Shown here: in pieces, positions 8,938-16,652 of the stretch
Position numbering within the stretch: position 1 is the first letter of the stretch
How the letters are laid out: the number at the start of each line of letters is the position of its first letter
Assembly: GCA_937927515.1 (NCBI GenBank)
Contig: CALBDO010000006.1
Coordinates: forward strand, 1 to 64,000
Direction: 5' to 3'
Length of the DNA: 64,000 nt
From: Candidatus Kapaibacterium sp.
GTDB lineage: Bacteria; Bacteroidota; Ignavibacteria; Kapaibacteriales; UBA2268
Notes under the pieces: model-generated
The model's input: the letters and a program-made list of their open reading frames with translations, nothing else
Database searches by the model: none
Told to the model about the DNA's origin: nothing
Made by a program: the position numbers and the translations under genes

Positions 8938-10218
8938 ATGTCGCTTCTAAAAGAAAAGTTAGCACAAATATTTCCTCCATTGCGACAAGAAATTCAAGCT
9001 TTTGTAAAGCAGTATGGTGACAAAGTTGTCTCGCAAGTAACCTTGGCCCAAGCTTACGGTGGTATGCGTGGTGTGAAATGTTTAGTTTGTGATACTAGCG
9101 AAGTTCCTCCAGACAAGGGTCTTATTATTCGTGGTATCGAGTTGAAATATTTGTTTGAAAAGTGGCCCGAGGAAATTTTATGGCTTCTTCTAACGGGTGA
9201 GCTGCCAACCCCGGAGGAATTAAAGGATTTGCAATCTGAATTGAGAGCCCACGAAGAGGTTCCAGATTACGTCTGGAATGTCCTCGATACTATGCCAGCC
9301 GATTCCCACCCGATGACGATGTTCAATACTGCTATCTTGGTAATGCAGAGAGAATCCGTTTTCGCAAAACGATATGCGCAGGGTATGAAAAAAGAGGAAT
9401 ATTGGGAGGCAACATATGATGATTTGATTAGCATTATAGCCAAACTTCCCGCAATTGGTGCTTATGTCTATCGCAAGAGATTCAATAAAGGACCACGAAT
9501 TGAAAGCGACAAAAACGCAGACTGGGCGAAGAACTTTGTGCATATGATTGGTTTACCCGACCCAAACGAAGAATTGACAAAGTTGATGAGGTTGTACTTT
9601 ACTTTGCATTGCGACCACGAGGGTGGAAATGTTAGTGCATTTTCTGCAGCCACAATTAATTCTGCATTGTCTGATTTGTATTATGCTTTGTCTGGTGGTT
9701 TAAATGGACTTGCCGGACCGCTCCATGGCCTTGCCAATCAAGAATGTCTTGCTTGGATTATAGGTGTGGTCGAAAAGTTTGGCGGTGTCCCAACCCATGA
9801 GGAACTTGAAAAATATGCATGGGAAACCTTGAACTCTGGTAGGGTAATTCCCGGTTATGGTCATGCTGTATTGAGAATTACCGACCCACGCTTTGATGCC
9901 TTCTTAGCCTTTGGTAATAAGTACTTCCCAGAAGACCCAATATTCAAGACCGTTGCGAGAGTTTACGAAGTTGTTCCTAATGTCCTTAAACAAGTGCAAA
10001 AGATTAAGGACCCATGGCCCAATGTCGATGCTGCCTCCGGTGCTACCCTCTACCATTATGGTATGACTGAATTTAGCTATTACACTGTACTATTTAGCAT
10101 TTCTCGTGCCCTCGGAATTTGCTCTCAAGCAGTGGTTGCTCGTGCTATGGGTTATCCGATTACAAGGCCAAAGTCGTTAACCACGGCTAGTTATAGAAAA
10201 ATTGTCGAGTCTGATTAA
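8938..10218 (+). CDS. gltA: Citrate synthase (eukaryote-type)
   Basis: Condenses acetyl-CoA and oxaloacetate to citrate. The 426-residue protein resembles the mitochondrial/eukaryote-type citrate synthases also found in some Bacteroidota, including the YGGMRG and DKGLIIRG segments near the N-terminus. Catalytic segments are visible: HCDHEGGNVSAF, GLAGPLHGLANQE with its histidine, VIPGYGHAVLR, and the late aspartate region with NVDAASG. An AAGGTG ribosome site precedes the ATG. It is followed by a strong terminator and then mdh, so the two probably share transcripts by read-through. It lies between qmoAB and the dsr/apr operon and would feed carbon oxidation that supplies electrons for sulfur reduction. 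Confidence 0.95.
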   Translation: MSLLKEKLAQIFPPLRQEIQAFVKQYGDKVVSQVTLAQAYGGMRGVKCLVCDTSEVPPDKGLIIRGIELKYLFEKWPEEILWLLLTGELPTPEELKDLQSELRAHEEVPDYVWNVLDTMPADSHPMTMFNTAILVMQRESVFAKRYAQGMKKEEYWEATYDDLISIIAKLPAIGAYVYRKRFNKGPRIESDKNADWAKNFVHMIGLPDPNEELTKLMRLYFTLHCDHEGGNVSAFSAATINSALSDLYYALSGGLNGLAGPLHGLANQECLAWIIGVVEKFGGVPTHEELEKYAWETLNSGRVIPGYGHAVLRITDPRFDAFLAFGNKYFPEDPIFKTVARVYEVVPNVLKQVQKIKDPWPNVDAASGATLYHYGMTEFSYYTVLFSISRALGICSQAVVARAMGYPITRPKSLTTASYRKIVESD

Positions 10219-10224
10219 AAAAAT

Positions 10225-10253
10225 GCCCACGAGTTATAATTCGTGGGCTTTTA
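10225..10253 (+). terminator. Rho-independent terminator between gltA and mdh
   Basis: GCCCACGA (10225-10232) pairs perfectly with TCGTGGGC (10241-10248), followed by TTTT. It starts 6 bp after the gltA stop, and mdh begins 24 bp later with no room for a full promoter. It therefore probably acts as a partial terminator that lowers mdh expression relative to gltA. Confidence 0.8.
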
Positions 10254-10276
10254 TGTTCAATAATAAAAGGTGTAAT

Positions 10277-11212
10277 ATGAAAATTACTGTTATTGGTGCT
10301 GGAAATGTCGGAGCTACAACTGCTCAATTGCTTGCCAATGCAGAACTAGCAAATGAAATATATCTTGTGGATATCTTGGAGGGAATTCCGCAGGGTAAAG
10401 CGCTCGATATGTACGAGTCGATGCCTATTATGGAATCCGATACCAAGCTCTATGGTGTCAACACCTACGAACAAACCAAAGATTCCGATATCGTTATCCA
10501 GACTGCAGGTATGGCAAGAAAGCCCGGTATGTCCCGCGACGACCTGCTTGTTGCAAATGCAAACATTGTATCGTCTTGTATTAAAGAAGCATTTAAATAT
10601 TCCCCAAATGCATACTATATTATCGTTTCAAATCCTCTCGATGTTATGACATACCTGGCAATGAAGATTACTGGCTTGCCGAGAAACAAAATGTTTGGAA
10701 TGGCTGGGATTCTCGATACTGCTCGTTATCGTGCTTTTATTTCAATGGAACTTGGTGTTTCAATGCAAGATATTCAAGGCTTGATATTGGGTGGGCATGG
10801 CGATACTATGGTACCTTTACCACGGTTTACTTCCGTGGCTGGTATACCTGTGACCGATTTAATACCACCAGATAGATTAGAGGCTATAGTGAAACGAACC
10901 GCCGGGGGTGGAGGCGAAATTGTTTCGTATCTCAAAACTGGCAGTGCTTACTACGCTCCTGCTGCAGCAGTTGTGCAAATGGTTGAATCCATAGTTAAAG
11001 ACCAAAAGCGAATTCTACCTTGCTCCGTTATGCTCGAAGGTGAATACGGTTACAATGATGTTGTTGTTGGAGTGCCAGTTGTTCTTGGCAAAGGCGGTTG
11101 CGAGAAAGTTATTGAATTGAAACTTAATGAGGATGAGAAAGCTCTTTTGCATAAGTCTGTGGAACACGTACGAAAAGTTATCCAAGAGGGTATGCAGCTA
11201 ATAAATATGTAG
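10277..11212 (+). CDS. mdh: Malate dehydrogenase (LDH-like type)
   Basis: NAD-dependent interconversion of malate and oxaloacetate. The start is set at ATG 10277, after an AAAGGTG ribosome site; the open frame runs further upstream only because it reads through the terminator. The 311-residue protein begins with the Rossmann motif VIGAGNVGATTA, has the acidic VDILEG that selects NAD, the substrate loop TAGMARKPGMSRDDLL, and the active-site histidine in LGGHGDTMVPL. This is the compact type common in Chlorobi and Bacteroidota. Together with gltA it makes a two-gene TCA unit between the two halves of the sulfate-reduction genes. Confidence 0.95.
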   Translation: MKITVIGAGNVGATTAQLLANAELANEIYLVDILEGIPQGKALDMYESMPIMESDTKLYGVNTYEQTKDSDIVIQTAGMARKPGMSRDDLLVANANIVSSCIKEAFKYSPNAYYIIVSNPLDVMTYLAMKITGLPRNKMFGMAGILDTARYRAFISMELGVSMQDIQGLILGGHGDTMVPLPRFTSVAGIPVTDLIPPDRLEAIVKRTAGGGGEIVSYLKTGSAYYAPAAAVVQMVESIVKDQKRILPCSVMLEGEYGYNDVVVGVPVVLGKGGCEKVIELKLNEDEKALLHKSVEHVRKVIQEGMQLINM

Positions 11213-11248
11213 TTTTATTAATTTTGCCTACAAACTTATCAATTAAAG

Positions 11249-11272
11249 CAAGGGGCTTTTGCCCCTTGTTCT
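11249..11272. terminator. Terminator after mdh, possibly bidirectional
   Basis: CAAGGGGC and GCCCCTTG form an 8-bp perfect stem around TTTT (11249-11268), followed on the plus strand by a T-rich stretch. It lies between the convergent mdh and dsrK. On the minus strand it is followed by CTTTAATT, so it may also end the dsr transcript. Confidence 0.75.
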
Positions 11273-11355
11273 GTATTTGATTAAGTAAGTTGAATAAAAT
11301 TGGTTTAAATAGACACTTATCGAAGAACCTTCTAATCTGCAATTAGTGTAGTATT

Positions 11356-12969
11356 TTACATCATAGAGAAATCAATGAAAGGCTCCTTTAAATCTGCCAT
11401 AGCATTGACAACAAGCTCTACTAATCCACCGTAATAAATTCCGGATTTATCTTTTGCTCCGAAGTAGTCAAGAATGTCGCGGATTTGTCCCTTGCAGTTT
11501 GAACAAGGTGCGCAGACATATTTTGGCACCTCTGGTCCCGGGGGCTCGTCTTTGAATGCATCAAGAATTTGTTTGAATTTTTTACGACCACTGATTTGTA
11601 CTCTCCAATCGAGGAAATTGTATGGCGACATGACTGCAAAGCCACTACCGCCACCACAACAATAGTTTTCCACTCCATGTGGTTCCATTTCTCGGAATTT
11701 TGGAGCAAGATATCTCAGCACTCGTCTTTGTGGTTCTACAATACCCATTAATCTAACAATGTTACAAGGGTCGTGAAGAGTTACGGGGAAGTAATTTCTT
11801 TCTGGGTCGAACTTAATTTTACCACTAAAAACTATTTGTTCGATTAGGGTCATTGCATTAATTGTTTTTATCTCGTTACCAAAGATGCGTTCGGCGATAA
11901 TTCCCATAGATTTCGATTCGTGGCCACATTCGCCCATAATGATAGCTTTGACACCTAATTTTTTAGCAATTTCGAAATGCTTTTGAGCAATGCGAGAAAA
12001 TTGAAAATCGTCGTACCATACACCATAATTTACACCATCATAACCAACCAAATCGCTAGACAATGTCCATTTAATTCCAGCTGCATCCAGTAATATTGTA
12101 AAAGCGGCCGGATTCTCTGGCCAAGAGAGGAATTCCCCAGCATTATGTATTAGCAAATAATCGGCACCAGCTACATCCCATTTCGTTTCGACTTTTATTC
12201 CCAGCCTCTCGCTTAAATCTTCATCTATGAAGCTGACGTTGTCCCTTACGACCTCGGGAGTCATACCAGTTGAAGAACCAACTAAGAGTTGTTGCACTGT
12301 TCCTTTTTCATGTATTTCTTTTGCTGCTATGCCAAGTTCCTGGCTAAATAATTTCCGAAGTTCATGCGTAATGAGACCATTGTCGATACCTATAGGACAG
12401 GATTGTGCACATCGTCGGCAAATTGTACAGCGATAACTCAACTCCACTAAACGAGATATCAGTGTCCAATTTAGTTCGATATCCCCAACTTGAAATTTTT
12501 TCAAAAATGTGCTACCAGGTTTAACATATTTGAAGTATAATCTTCTCAAAATCTCTGCTCTGTATGTTGGTCTATAAATCTCTTCATAACCACTTGCCTC
12601 GAAGATTGGACATTGTTCAGCGCAGGTCTGGCATTTGGCGCAATGCTCCATAGTAAGTACAAGTGGCTGCAAAAATGTCCAATTGTTTTCTTTAGAAAAG
12701 AGTTTTATCAAGCCAGAAATGAATTTTTCAACAAGTTCTTTTTCTTCTTCTGGGGTTTTTGGTTTTGGTACACCGACAGCAACTACGCCATCGAGAGAAT
12801 CATCTACTGCTTGTCGAGTTTGCTCGCTTAACTTTTTAAACCCAGGTAAATTTTCCAGTTTATCGTATGGGGGAGGGAGTTCAATTACATCTGTGGGCTT
12901 AACCTCGGCTAATGGATAAATGTTGGGATTACTAATGTCTGTAATTCGTACTTTTCTTTTCTCAGCCAT
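11356..12969 (-). CDS. dsrK: DsrK, heterodisulfide-reductase-like subunit of DsrMK
   Basis: DsrK is the cytoplasmic catalytic subunit of the DsrMK membrane complex, which reduces the DsrC trisulfide with electrons from menaquinol. The 537-residue HdrD-like protein has two ferredoxin motifs, CAKCQTCAEQC (near 113) and CTICRRCAQSC (near 181). Its C-terminal CCG-type cysteines (HDPCN and YCCGGGSG) are expected to hold the noncubane catalytic cluster. It is the last gene of the long minus-strand operon and overlaps dsrM by 8 bp. No dsrJ, dsrO or dsrP follows, so the complex is the two-subunit form known from Gram-positive and some archaeal sulfate reducers. Confidence 0.93.
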   Translation of the reverse strand: MAEKRKVRITDISNPNIYPLAEVKPTDVIELPPPYDKLENLPGFKKLSEQTRQAVDDSLDGVVAVGVPKPKTPEEEKELVEKFISGLIKLFSKENNWTFLQPLVLTMEHCAKCQTCAEQCPIFEASGYEEIYRPTYRAEILRRLYFKYVKPGSTFLKKFQVGDIELNWTLISRLVELSYRCTICRRCAQSCPIGIDNGLITHELRKLFSQELGIAAKEIHEKGTVQQLLVGSSTGMTPEVVRDNVSFIDEDLSERLGIKVETKWDVAGADYLLIHNAGEFLSWPENPAAFTILLDAAGIKWTLSSDLVGYDGVNYGVWYDDFQFSRIAQKHFEIAKKLGVKAIIMGECGHESKSMGIIAERIFGNEIKTINAMTLIEQIVFSGKIKFDPERNYFPVTLHDPCNIVRLMGIVEPQRRVLRYLAPKFREMEPHGVENYCCGGGSGFAVMSPYNFLDWRVQISGRKKFKQILDAFKDEPPGPEVPKYVCAPCSNCKGQIRDILDYFGAKDKSGIYYGGLVELVVNAMADLKEPFIDFSMM

Positions 12970-13891
12970 TTTTGTTCTCCTTTGTTGGTAATGGTGAAGT
13001 AGCTATAACAAGCCATGTCTTTCGACCGTCGGCACCAATATGCGGTGCAGACCATCGTACTGGGAAGTTCAATTGTTCCATTAGCTTCTTGCGAATTTTG
13101 CTATCGGGGAAATTGGGTTCATCGTCCCAGCGCACTTTATGATATGTGAAGTATTTCATAAAGAAGTGTGTCATATGCGTAAATGGCAAGTAAAACATAA
13201 AAAAGGATAGTAGGTAAAAATGTATGTAGCCACAAATTGGAAGATTGGGTATCGTTGAAAAAGTAAAGACACCATTGTAAAATCCACTTATTTCACTAAT
13301 GGCATTATTCGAACCTAATAACCAAATGAATGATGTTGCATAAAGAGCGCCAATAATTATGATATTAAAATAGTGGCTTGGATTTGAGTACAATCGCAAA
13401 TTTACATCAAATATTCTTTTAACTAAGAGGATAATCGAGCCAATAATTCCTAATATAGAAGCAACCCAAAGGATTATATTTAATAGAGATGTGAAGTAGT
13501 TGGATTCAATTTTACTATCGAAAGGATTATAGCCAAATATCAAACCAATAATTGTAAGCATTGTAAATAGAATATAAAGATAGAGGGCGTAGTGAAAAGG
13601 TGCAGAGCCAAACCAAAGTGAACGATTGTGTTCCCAGACACCTTTTAGTAGTATTATCTCTTGAGACATAGTCCAAAGTTCACCGAACAAATCCTTTTTA
13701 AGTGGTTTTGTCCACCATTCAAACTCTTCGAGGTAGGAACCACCGTAGCGGGCTTTTCCTTTTTCGTGCGCTACTGGATAAAGTTCCCAACGAAGATGCA
13801 CAGGCGAACTTGCAATTTTAATTCCTTTGTAGATTACAAGAGTAATGAAGGTAATTAAACCGATATAAAAAGCTAAGTGTAAAACTTCCAT
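12962..13891 (-). CDS. dsrM: DsrM, cytochrome b-type membrane subunit of DsrMK
   Basis: An integral membrane protein of about 309 residues, expected to oxidise menaquinol and pass electrons through b hemes to DsrK. An N-terminal membrane helix (LAFYIGLITFITLVIY) is followed by a soluble loop and about four more helices, with histidines in APFHYALYLYI, FYLPFTHMTHFF and neighbouring segments that could ligate heme. The frame extends to a TTG at 13948, but ATG 13891 begins directly before the first helix and is preferred, although its ribosome site is weak. That leaves a 122-bp gap after dsrC containing a 15-bp hairpin. Confidence 0.88.
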   Translation of the reverse strand: MEVLHLAFYIGLITFITLVIYKGIKIASSPVHLRWELYPVAHEKGKARYGGSYLEEFEWWTKPLKKDLFGELWTMSQEIILLKGVWEHNRSLWFGSAPFHYALYLYILFTMLTIIGLIFGYNPFDSKIESNYFTSLLNIILWVASILGIIGSIILLVKRIFDVNLRLYSNPSHYFNIIIIGALYATSFIWLLGSNNAISEISGFYNGVFTFSTIPNLPICGYIHFYLLSFFMFYLPFTHMTHFFMKYFTYHKVRWDDEPNFPDSKIRKKLMEQLNFPVRWSAPHIGADGRKTWLVIATSPLPTKENKNG

Positions 13892-13966
13892 AAGTTGACC
13901 ACTTTGTGTGCAAAACTGATTTTTAAAGGTAAAGCCTTCAAAAATCAATTTTGGATTATTTTAGCA

Positions 13967-14000
13967 CAAGCAAGGAATCTCGAAAGAGATTCCTTGCTTG
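13967..14000 (-). promoter_or_regulatory. Perfect 15-bp intercistronic hairpin after dsrC
   Basis: CAAGCAAGGAATCTC (13967-13981) pairs perfectly with 13986-14000 around a 4-base loop, starting 13 bp after the dsrC stop. No T-run follows on the minus strand, so it is not a classical terminator. It is better explained as an mRNA-stabilising or processing structure that separates dsrC message from dsrMK. Confidence 0.8.
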
Positions 14001-14013
14001 AATGAAAGAACGC

Positions 14014-14331
14014 TTATACGCAACCGGTTGGTTTTGCCAAGCCGGCAACTTTGCAAGCCCCCTTTGCTGGTCCGGACGGAAAAAGGTCGTAGATTTGCTT
14101 CAAAGTAAATCCAGTCTCTTTGCAAAGTTTACGAATCATCGGTGCTATTCCGTATTGCTTGTAGTAGTCGCGTAGATAATTGATAACCTTCCAATGGTCG
14201 GGTGTCAATTCTGTAACTCCTTCTGTCGACGCCAAGGCGAGGGCTACTCTTTCATTCCATTCTTCAGGGTTTGCCATAAAGCCGTCTTCATCGACTTCGA
14301 TTTTGATTTCATTCCATTCGAATATTGGCAT
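14014..14331 (-). CDS. dsrC: DsrC, sulfur-carrier substrate protein
   Basis: DsrC carries sulfite-derived sulfur as a trisulfide between DsrAB and DsrMK. The 105-residue protein has the typical C-terminal arm: GACKVAG holds the first cysteine and the chain ends in PTGCV with the second cysteine next to last. It is therefore a true redox-competent DsrC rather than a TusE-like or single-cysteine RspA-type protein. A GAGG ribosome site precedes the ATG. It sits between dsrL and dsrM and has its own 3' hairpin, which would suit the high DsrC levels known in other sulfate reducers. Confidence 0.97.
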   Translation of the reverse strand: MPIFEWNEIKIEVDEDGFMANPEEWNERVALALASTEGVTELTPDHWKVINYLRDYYKQYGIAPMIRKLCKETGFTLKQIYDLFPSGPAKGACKVAGLAKPTGCV

Positions 14332-14380
14332 TGTTCAGACCTCAATTAATTAAACATACTCGTAAAGAGTGATTTTATCA

Positions 14381-16132
14381 TCATTGGTAGATGACTTTTC
14401 CAGTTTCCGGGTCGCGTGGTGCAATTTGACCTGTCATAGGGTCTTTCATTTCAATGTAACCGCAAGGACAAGCCTCTGCACATTTATTACACCCTTTGCA
14501 TAGTTCTAACTTGAATGTATATGTTTGAAATTTTTGGACTGGTCTATGGATTACTTGGTCTTGGCAAATGCTCCAGCAAGTACCACAGTCGAAACAAGAG
14601 CCACAACTCATGCATCTTCGTGATTCTTCTATTACTTGTTCCTCTGTTAATGTACAAGTGATTTCCTTTTCGAGACTTGCAAGCCTTTCATCCGGAGGCA
14701 ATCTCAGAGCCTCATTCCTGAATTTTTCAGTATAATAAGAAAACACAATTCGGTCCTTAGTAACAATAGGATAAGAAAGTTCTGGTTCTTGTTCGATAGG
14801 AATTCCCCTAAAGTTGCTATGAATTGTTTCCGCTGCCATTCGCCCTTGGTAAATTGCGATTGTAACTAAACCTAATTCAATATCATCACCACCAGCGTAT
14901 ACTTTTGGGTCTTTTGTAGAGTGGAATTTTTCATCAACTTTAATCCAGTCTTTACCCTCGCGTAGGTGTTCGAGTCCATAAAAATCTGGCTCTTGGCTAA
15001 TTGCGGCGATAAGAGTGTCGCATTCAAATGTTTCTTCGGCACCTTCAATTGGAATGGGTCGGCGTCGGCCGGACTCATCTGGTTCACCAAGTTCCATTCT
15101 CTGGCACTTAACTGCTTGGACTTTTTCACCGTCGAGAATTAATTCTTTTGGTGCAACTAAAAATACAATGTTAACACCCTCTTCTTCTGCTCCAACTATT
15201 TCCTCCTCAATTGCAGGCATCTCATTTCTTGTCCTACGATATAAAATTGTAACCTCGGCACCCAATCGGCGAGAAACCCTTGCTGCATCAATCGCAGTAT
15301 CCCCACCACCAACAACGAGTACCTTTTTACCTACATCTACTGTTCTACCAGAATTAACCATATTTAAAAATTCAGTTCCAGAAAATACATTTGGAGCATC
15401 CTCTCCAGGTAGACCAAGATTTTTTCCCTTGTGTGCACCTATTCCTACAAATATAGCATCGAATTTCTCTCGAATTTCCTCGTAAGGAATGTCTCTGCCA
15501 ATTGCAGTATTACATTTGATTTCCACACCTAAATCAACAATTCTTTGGATTTCTGCATCGAGTATATGCTCTGGCAGTCTGTACTTCGGAATTCCGTAGC
15601 GTAACATACCGCCAGGTTTACTAAATGCTTCAAATACTGTTACACTGTATCCGCGTCGAGCAAGTTGATATGCACAGGAAAGGCCCGCTGGACCAGCACC
15701 AATTACAGCAATCTTTTCTGGGTATTTCTCATCAGAGAGTTTTTTAAGTGGGAATTTATGCTCGAGCGCGTAATCCCCAATAAAACGCTCGATACTGTGA
15801 ATGTTTAAAGCTCCGTCTTTGTATTGTCTATTGCAATTTTCTTCGCAAGGATGTGGGCAAACACGGCCACTCACAGCAGGGAAAGGATTCCTTTCAGCAA
15901 GTATTTCAAATGCGAGTTTATAAGACTCGTCGTAGGTTCTACCTCGGTCTTCGGTTTGTGCTATAGCCAAAAGAACTTCCCGAATTTTTGTTCCATTTGG
16001 ACATCCAGAGCGACAAGGGGCAAGTTTAGGAACATGTGTTGGCCGTAGCGGCGATGTTTCAACACCAGATGTTCCAGTACTTGTTCCCCTTATTTTACCA
16101 AGGGGCTTTTTATCTTTTTTTACTAAGCCCAT
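14381..16132 (-). CDS. dsrL: DsrL-like NAD(P)H-dependent FeS flavoprotein
   Basis: DsrL resembles the small subunit of glutamate synthase (GltD) and couples NAD(P)H to the DsrAB reaction. The 583-residue protein has an N-terminal Fer4_20-type domain (CRSGCPNGTKI near 41 and CPHPCEENC near 92), an FAD motif (VIGAGPAGLS near 142), an NAD(P)H Rossmann motif (VVGGGDTAIDAAR near 272), and a C-terminal ferredoxin domain (CMSCGSCFDCGTC near 507 and CKGCNKCAEAC near 547). It is shorter than the DsrL of sulfur-oxidising purple bacteria, in line with the DsrL-2 group found with reductive-type DsrAB. Its position inside the dsr operon supports this over a plain glutamate synthase subunit. Confidence 0.85.
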   Translation of the reverse strand: MGLVKKDKKPLGKIRGTSTGTSGVETSPLRPTHVPKLAPCRSGCPNGTKIREVLLAIAQTEDRGRTYDESYKLAFEILAERNPFPAVSGRVCPHPCEENCNRQYKDGALNIHSIERFIGDYALEHKFPLKKLSDEKYPEKIAVIGAGPAGLSCAYQLARRGYSVTVFEAFSKPGGMLRYGIPKYRLPEHILDAEIQRIVDLGVEIKCNTAIGRDIPYEEIREKFDAIFVGIGAHKGKNLGLPGEDAPNVFSGTEFLNMVNSGRTVDVGKKVLVVGGGDTAIDAARVSRRLGAEVTILYRRTRNEMPAIEEEIVGAEEEGVNIVFLVAPKELILDGEKVQAVKCQRMELGEPDESGRRRPIPIEGAEETFECDTLIAAISQEPDFYGLEHLREGKDWIKVDEKFHSTKDPKVYAGGDDIELGLVTIAIYQGRMAAETIHSNFRGIPIEQEPELSYPIVTKDRIVFSYYTEKFRNEALRLPPDERLASLEKEITCTLTEEQVIEESRRCMSCGSCFDCGTCWSICQDQVIHRPVQKFQTYTFKLELCKGCNKCAEACPCGYIEMKDPMTGQIAPRDPETGKVIYQ

Positions 16133-16166
16133 ATTCGCACCTCAGCTTTTGTTTAACAAATGAAAG

Positions 16167-16604
16167 TTAGTAACCACCGTATGGATACATTCCTTGCTTG
16201 ATTTTATTCATCTCTTCTAACAGGTTATCATGTTTTGTTTCATCATAAAGCAAGTATTCAAGTAAATACTTTGCAATGGGTGACTTAACATCTTGCAACG
16301 CTTCTTTTGCAAGTGCTATTGTCTTTTTCTCTACTTCATCATGCTCTTCAACTAGCGTCCAGAATGTAGCAAGCTCCTCTGGATTCATTGTTATTGGTTG
16401 CTTTTCAAAATGGTCGATTATTAATTGCTGTACCCGACGATGAACCACTGAATCTTGTCTAATTATTTCCATAACAAGATGAACTAACGGATTGTCTGTC
16501 CTCTTGATGATTTCAGTAGTATTCTTAATTGATGCATCTTCAATTTTTTGCCACCTTTTCAGCAATTCAACGAATTTTTCAATGGTTTCCTTTTGTGTTG
16601 ACAT
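16167..16604 (-). CDS. Ferritin-like four-helix protein in the dsr operon
   Basis: A 145-residue, fully helical protein. Its pattern suggests a ferritin-like diiron bundle: an acidic residue pair in KIEDAS, DSVVHRRVQ in the second helix, EEHDEVEK in the third, and YDETKHDNLLEEM in the fourth give the spaced E/D and ExxH-like residues expected for two metal ions. Family assignment beyond the fold is uncertain. It lies between dsrN and dsrL with a good AGGAG ribosome site, so it is co-expressed with sulfite reductase. A role in iron handling or peroxide/oxygen protection is inference. Confidence 0.6.
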   Translation of the reverse strand: MSTQKETIEKFVELLKRWQKIEDASIKNTTEIIKRTDNPLVHLVMEIIRQDSVVHRRVQQLIIDHFEKQPITMNPEELATFWTLVEEHDEVEKKTIALAKEALQDVKSPIAKYLLEYLLYDETKHDNLLEEMNKIKQGMYPYGGY

Positions 16605-16652
16605 TTGCTTTTCTCCTAATATTGAACATTTTTAAATTACATAAAAATGAAA

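Noticed and set aside
14381-16132. Ordinary glutamate synthase small subunit
   Set aside because: There is no gltB partner, the gene has an added C-terminal ferredoxin domain, and it lies inside the dsr operon beside dsrC.
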